From NCBI GenBank assembly GCA_030432455.1, contig JAUIHC010000015.1:1-16210 (forward strand): a stretch of 16,210 bases of DNA. The letters are read 5' to 3'. Source of the stretch: Phycisphaerae bacterium. Lineage in GTDB: Bacteria; Planctomycetota; Phycisphaerae; Phycisphaerales; SM1A02. The notes beneath the pieces are model-generated. The model was not told the DNA's origin and searched no databases. It saw nothing but the letters and a program-made list of their open reading frames with translations. A program made the position numbers and the translations under genes. Position 1 is the first letter of the stretch. The number at the start of each line of letters is the position of its first letter. Below are positions 13,857-16,210 of this stretch, piece after piece.

Positions 13857-13907
13857 GTCAGGCTCGCCTGTCGCCGTTCCAACCGACCACGCCCCGGATC
13901 CGTCCCG

Positions 13908-15428
13908 ATGACCACCGCGACCGACACCGCCTACGACCGACTCCTCGCCATCAGCCGCGAAGCCGGCCTGCTGGGATCGATCGACGGGCTGCTCGGCTGG
14001 GATCAGGAGACGACCATGCCGCCGGGCGGGGCGGTGCATCGGGCGAAGCAGCTGGCGCTGATCGCACGTCTCTCCCATGAGCGGCTCGCCTCCGCCGAGG
14101 TGGGGGACCTCCTCGCCGCGTGCGAGGATGCGATGGATGTCTCCGCCGACACCGTCGAGGCGGCGAACCTCCGCGCGATTCGCCATGATCACGACCGGGC
14201 GGTCAGACTCCCCGCGACGCTGGTCGAGGAGATCGCCGCGACCGCGAGCACCGCCCAGCACGAGTGGGCCGAGGCGCGTGCGGCCAGCGACTTCGATCGC
14301 TTCCGACCGTGGCTGGAGAAGACGGTCGACCTCTGCCGCCGCAAGGCGGAGTGCTACGGGTGGGCGAGCGACGGCGAGCCGTGGGACGCTCTCGCGGAGG
14401 ACTACGAGCCCGGCTGCACCGCGGCGGGCGTGGCCGAGGTCTTCGGCCCGCTTCGAGACCGACTCCGCACGCTGCTCGACGAGATCGCCGACGCCGACAC
14501 CCGACCGTCCGGCAGGCTCGACGAGATCGAGCTCCCGGAGGCGGCCCAGATGGCGTTCTCCCGCGAGATCGCCGAGGCGATCGGCTTCGACTTCTCCCGC
14601 GGCCGGCTCGACCGTTCGACGCATCCGTTCTGCGGAGGCTCGCACTGCGACGATGTGCGGATGACGACCCGGTTCCACCCGGCGATGGTCACCGACGCGC
14701 TCAGCAGCACCATGCACGAGTCCGGGCACGGCATGTACGAGCAGGGGCTTCCCTACGAGCACATCGGCACGCCCTGCGGTCACAGCGTCTCGCTCGGCAT
14801 CCACGAGAGTCAGAGCCGCATGTGGGAGAACCAGGTCGGCCGCAGCGCCTCGTTCTGGAGATGGGCGGCACCGAAGCTCGCCGCCCACTTCGGCGACGCG
14901 GTCGCGGGCATCGACGCCGAGCTCGCCTACCAGTCCGCGAACCGAGTCGTCCCCGGATTCATCCGGGTCGAGGCCGACGAGGCCACCTACAACATGCACG
15001 TCATGATCCGCTTCGAACTGGAGCGGGCCCTCATGACCGGCGACCTCCCGGTCGCCGACCTGCCGACGGCGTGGAACGAGAAGTACCGCGAGTACCTCGG
15101 GGTCGAGGTGCCCGACGATCGCCGCGGCTGCCTGCAGGACATCCACTGGTCGATGGGCGCTCTGGGATACTTCCCGACCTACACGCTCGGGAACCTCTAC
15201 TGCGCCCAGTTCTTCGAGTCGGCGTGCGACGCGATTCCCGGACTCGTCGACGGGTTCGCGGAAGGGCGCTTCCAGCCACTGCTCGACTGGCTCCGAGAGA
15301 ACATCCACCGCCATGGGCGGCGCCATTCGCCGGCGCAGCTCTGCGAGCGGGTGACCGGTCGGCCCCTGTCCGCCGACCCGCTCATGCGACACCTCGAGGC
15401 GAAGTTCCGCCCTCTCCACGGGATCTGA
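13908..15428 (+). CDS. M32 family metallocarboxypeptidase
   Basis: The 506-residue product matches the length of Taq carboxypeptidase-like M32 enzymes, which remove C-terminal amino acids using one metal ion. The N-terminus has the family helix GLLGWDQETTMPPGG. The metal site is HESGH (His270, Glu271, His274), with Glu300 in HESQSRMWEN as the third ligand. Other family segments are DVRMTTRF before the site, IRVEADEATYNMHVMIRFE after it, and LGYFPTYTLGN near the end. No signal peptide, so probably cytoplasmic peptide turnover. The ATG at 13908 directly precedes the conserved N-terminus; an in-frame upstream extension crosses the promoter and terminator. Confidence 0.95.
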   Translation: MTTATDTAYDRLLAISREAGLLGSIDGLLGWDQETTMPPGGAVHRAKQLALIARLSHERLASAEVGDLLAACEDAMDVSADTVEAANLRAIRHDHDRAVRLPATLVEEIAATASTAQHEWAEARAASDFDRFRPWLEKTVDLCRRKAECYGWASDGEPWDALAEDYEPGCTAAGVAEVFGPLRDRLRTLLDEIADADTRPSGRLDEIELPEAAQMAFSREIAEAIGFDFSRGRLDRSTHPFCGGSHCDDVRMTTRFHPAMVTDALSSTMHESGHGMYEQGLPYEHIGTPCGHSVSLGIHESQSRMWENQVGRSASFWRWAAPKLAAHFGDAVAGIDAELAYQSANRVVPGFIRVEADEATYNMHVMIRFELERALMTGDLPVADLPTAWNEKYREYLGVEVPDDRRGCLQDIHWSMGALGYFPTYTLGNLYCAQFFESACDAIPGLVDGFAEGRFQPLLDWLRENIHRHGRRHSPAQLCERVTGRPLSADPLMRHLEAKFRPLHGI

Positions 15429-15461
15429 TCCCGACCTCGGCGCCCGGCGCCCCACACCCCC

Positions 15462-16210
15462 ATGTCGACCCACGACGCCATCCGGAACGTCGCGATCATC
15501 GCGCACGTCGATCACGGCAAGACCACCCTCGTCGACGCGATCCTCGCGCAGTCGGGCGTTCTGCGGGAGGGCGGGGACGCATGCGTCCTCGACTCGAACC
15601 CGCTGGAACGCGAGCGGGGGATCACCATCCTCTCCAAGAACTGCGCCGTCGACTGGACCTTCGACGACGACACCTCGATGCGGATCAACATCATCGACAC
15701 CCCCGGCCACGCCGACTTCGGCGGTGAGGTCGAACGGGTGCTCCGGATGGCCGACGGTGTGATCCTGCTCGTCGATGCTGCCGAGGGACCGATGCCGCAG
15801 ACCCGGTTCGTGCTCGGCAAGGCGCTCTCGATCGGACTCCGACCGATCGTGGTGGTCAACAAGTGCGACAAGCCCGACGCCCGGATCGACGAGGTCGTGG
15901 ATGCGGTCTTCGATCTGCTGGTCGATCTGGGTGCCGACGATCAGGCCCTCGACTTTCCGGTGCTGCACGCCTCCGGGCGAGACGGCTGGGCGGTGCCCGA
16001 CCACACCGACGAGGCCGCCCGAGCCCGGGGCGTCCGGCCGCTCATCGATGTCGTTCGCGATCGCATCCCGGCGCCGTCCGATCCGATCGACGAGCCGCTT
16101 CGCATGCAGGTCACCTCGCTCGACCGCAACGACTTCGTCGGCCGCATCGTCATCGGCCGCGTGACCAGCGGCGTCATCCGCGCGGGCATGCCGGTCGTCC
16201 TCCATGGAGA
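15462..16210 (+). CDS. typA: GTP-binding protein TypA/BipA, N-terminal part (cut by window end)
   Basis: TypA is a translational GTPase related to EF-G and LepA; it binds the ribosome and supports 50S assembly and stress responses. The frame is open to the window edge (249 codons). All G motifs are present: AHVDHGKT (14-21), RGIT (52-55), DTPGH (79-83) and NKCD (133-136; commonly NKID, so Cys at the third place is a mild variant). VERVLRMADGVILLVDA and LGADDQALDFPVLHAS follow the TypA pattern rather than EF-G. After the G domain, LRMQVTSLDRNDFVGRI starts domain 2. The ATG is 33 bp after the carboxypeptidase stop with no Shine-Dalgarno or obvious terminator between, so co-transcription is likely. 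The C-terminal two thirds are missing. Confidence 0.93.
   Translation, partial: MSTHDAIRNVAIIAHVDHGKTTLVDAILAQSGVLREGGDACVLDSNPLERERGITILSKNCAVDWTFDDDTSMRINIIDTPGHADFGGEVERVLRMADGVILLVDAAEGPMPQTRFVLGKALSIGLRPIVVVNKCDKPDARIDEVVDAVFDLLVDLGADDQALDFPVLHASGRDGWAVPDHTDEAARARGVRPLIDVVRDRIPAPSDPIDEPLRMQVTSLDRNDFVGRIVIGRVTSGVIRAGMPVVLHG

Noticed and set aside
11567..13927. Minus-strand extension of the MEMO protein upstream of 11566
   Set aside because: It is antisense to the lipoprotein gene; the promoter element and ATG at 11566 fit the family better.
13707..16205. Long minus-strand open frame opposite the carboxypeptidase and typA
   Set aside because: It is antisense to two clear genes; its Arg/Gly/Asp/Val-rich translation is a mirror of GC-rich codons.

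Overview
This is a GC-rich bacterial chromosomal window with short intergenic gaps, genes on both strands and strong GC bias at third codon positions. The mix of genes (RNase P RNA, bL21, TypA/BipA, D-aminoacyl-tRNA deacylase, an M32 carboxypeptidase, a MEMO-type protein and a DUF1573 plus ankyrin lipoprotein) suggests a free-living Gram-negative. A member of the Planctomycetota, perhaps Phycisphaerae-like, is my best guess, but nothing here proves it. I see no phage, IS element, CRISPR array or tRNA.

Layout. Positions 1-5078 (+): the C-terminal part of a class I glutamine amidotransferase, then a giant MscS/MscK-type mechanosensitive channel whose reading frame is broken once near 1550, then a PLP aminotransferase that overlaps the channel gene by 4 bp. 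Positions 5100-5600 (+): rplU (bL21) with its own promoter, a structured leader and a strong terminator. Positions 5607-6600 (-): a degenerate Gfo/Idh/MocA-like oxidoreductase, divergent from rnpB (6661-7053, +). Positions 7054-8112 hold no intact protein gene. On the minus strand at 7040-7263 there is a short, frame-broken stretch with coding-like codon use. From about 7300 to 8095 there is a dense succession of hairpins, including three tandem 24-nt units each forming a (U/C)UCG-loop hairpin, with a possible promoter at 7271-7298. This is the best candidate in the window for an undescribed element: a large structured RNA or an extremely long leader of the hypothetical gene at 8113-8682. Positions 8681-9771 (+): 16-bp tandem repeats, a terminator and a family 4-like uracil-DNA glycosylase with one apparent Fe-S ligand replaced. 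Positions 9797-11566 (-): a two-gene unit, MEMO-like protein then dtd. Positions 11663-13762 (+): a second hairpin-rich leader (about 315 nt) and a DUF1573-ankyrin lipoprotein. Positions 13829-16210 (+): M32 carboxypeptidase, then the start of typA, cut by the window edge.

Shared regulation. Five promoters carry a GGTAnnnT -10-like element. At three genes (oxidoreductase, glycosylase, MEMO-like) it lies only 7-8 nt from the likely ATG and none of these has a Shine-Dalgarno sequence, which suggests leaderless mRNAs. The rplU and lipoprotein genes, and the hypothetical gene at 8113, have the opposite arrangement: structured leaders and clear Shine-Dalgarno sequences.

All hairpins and promoters were found by eye. 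No folding energy, homology search or gene-finder score was computed.
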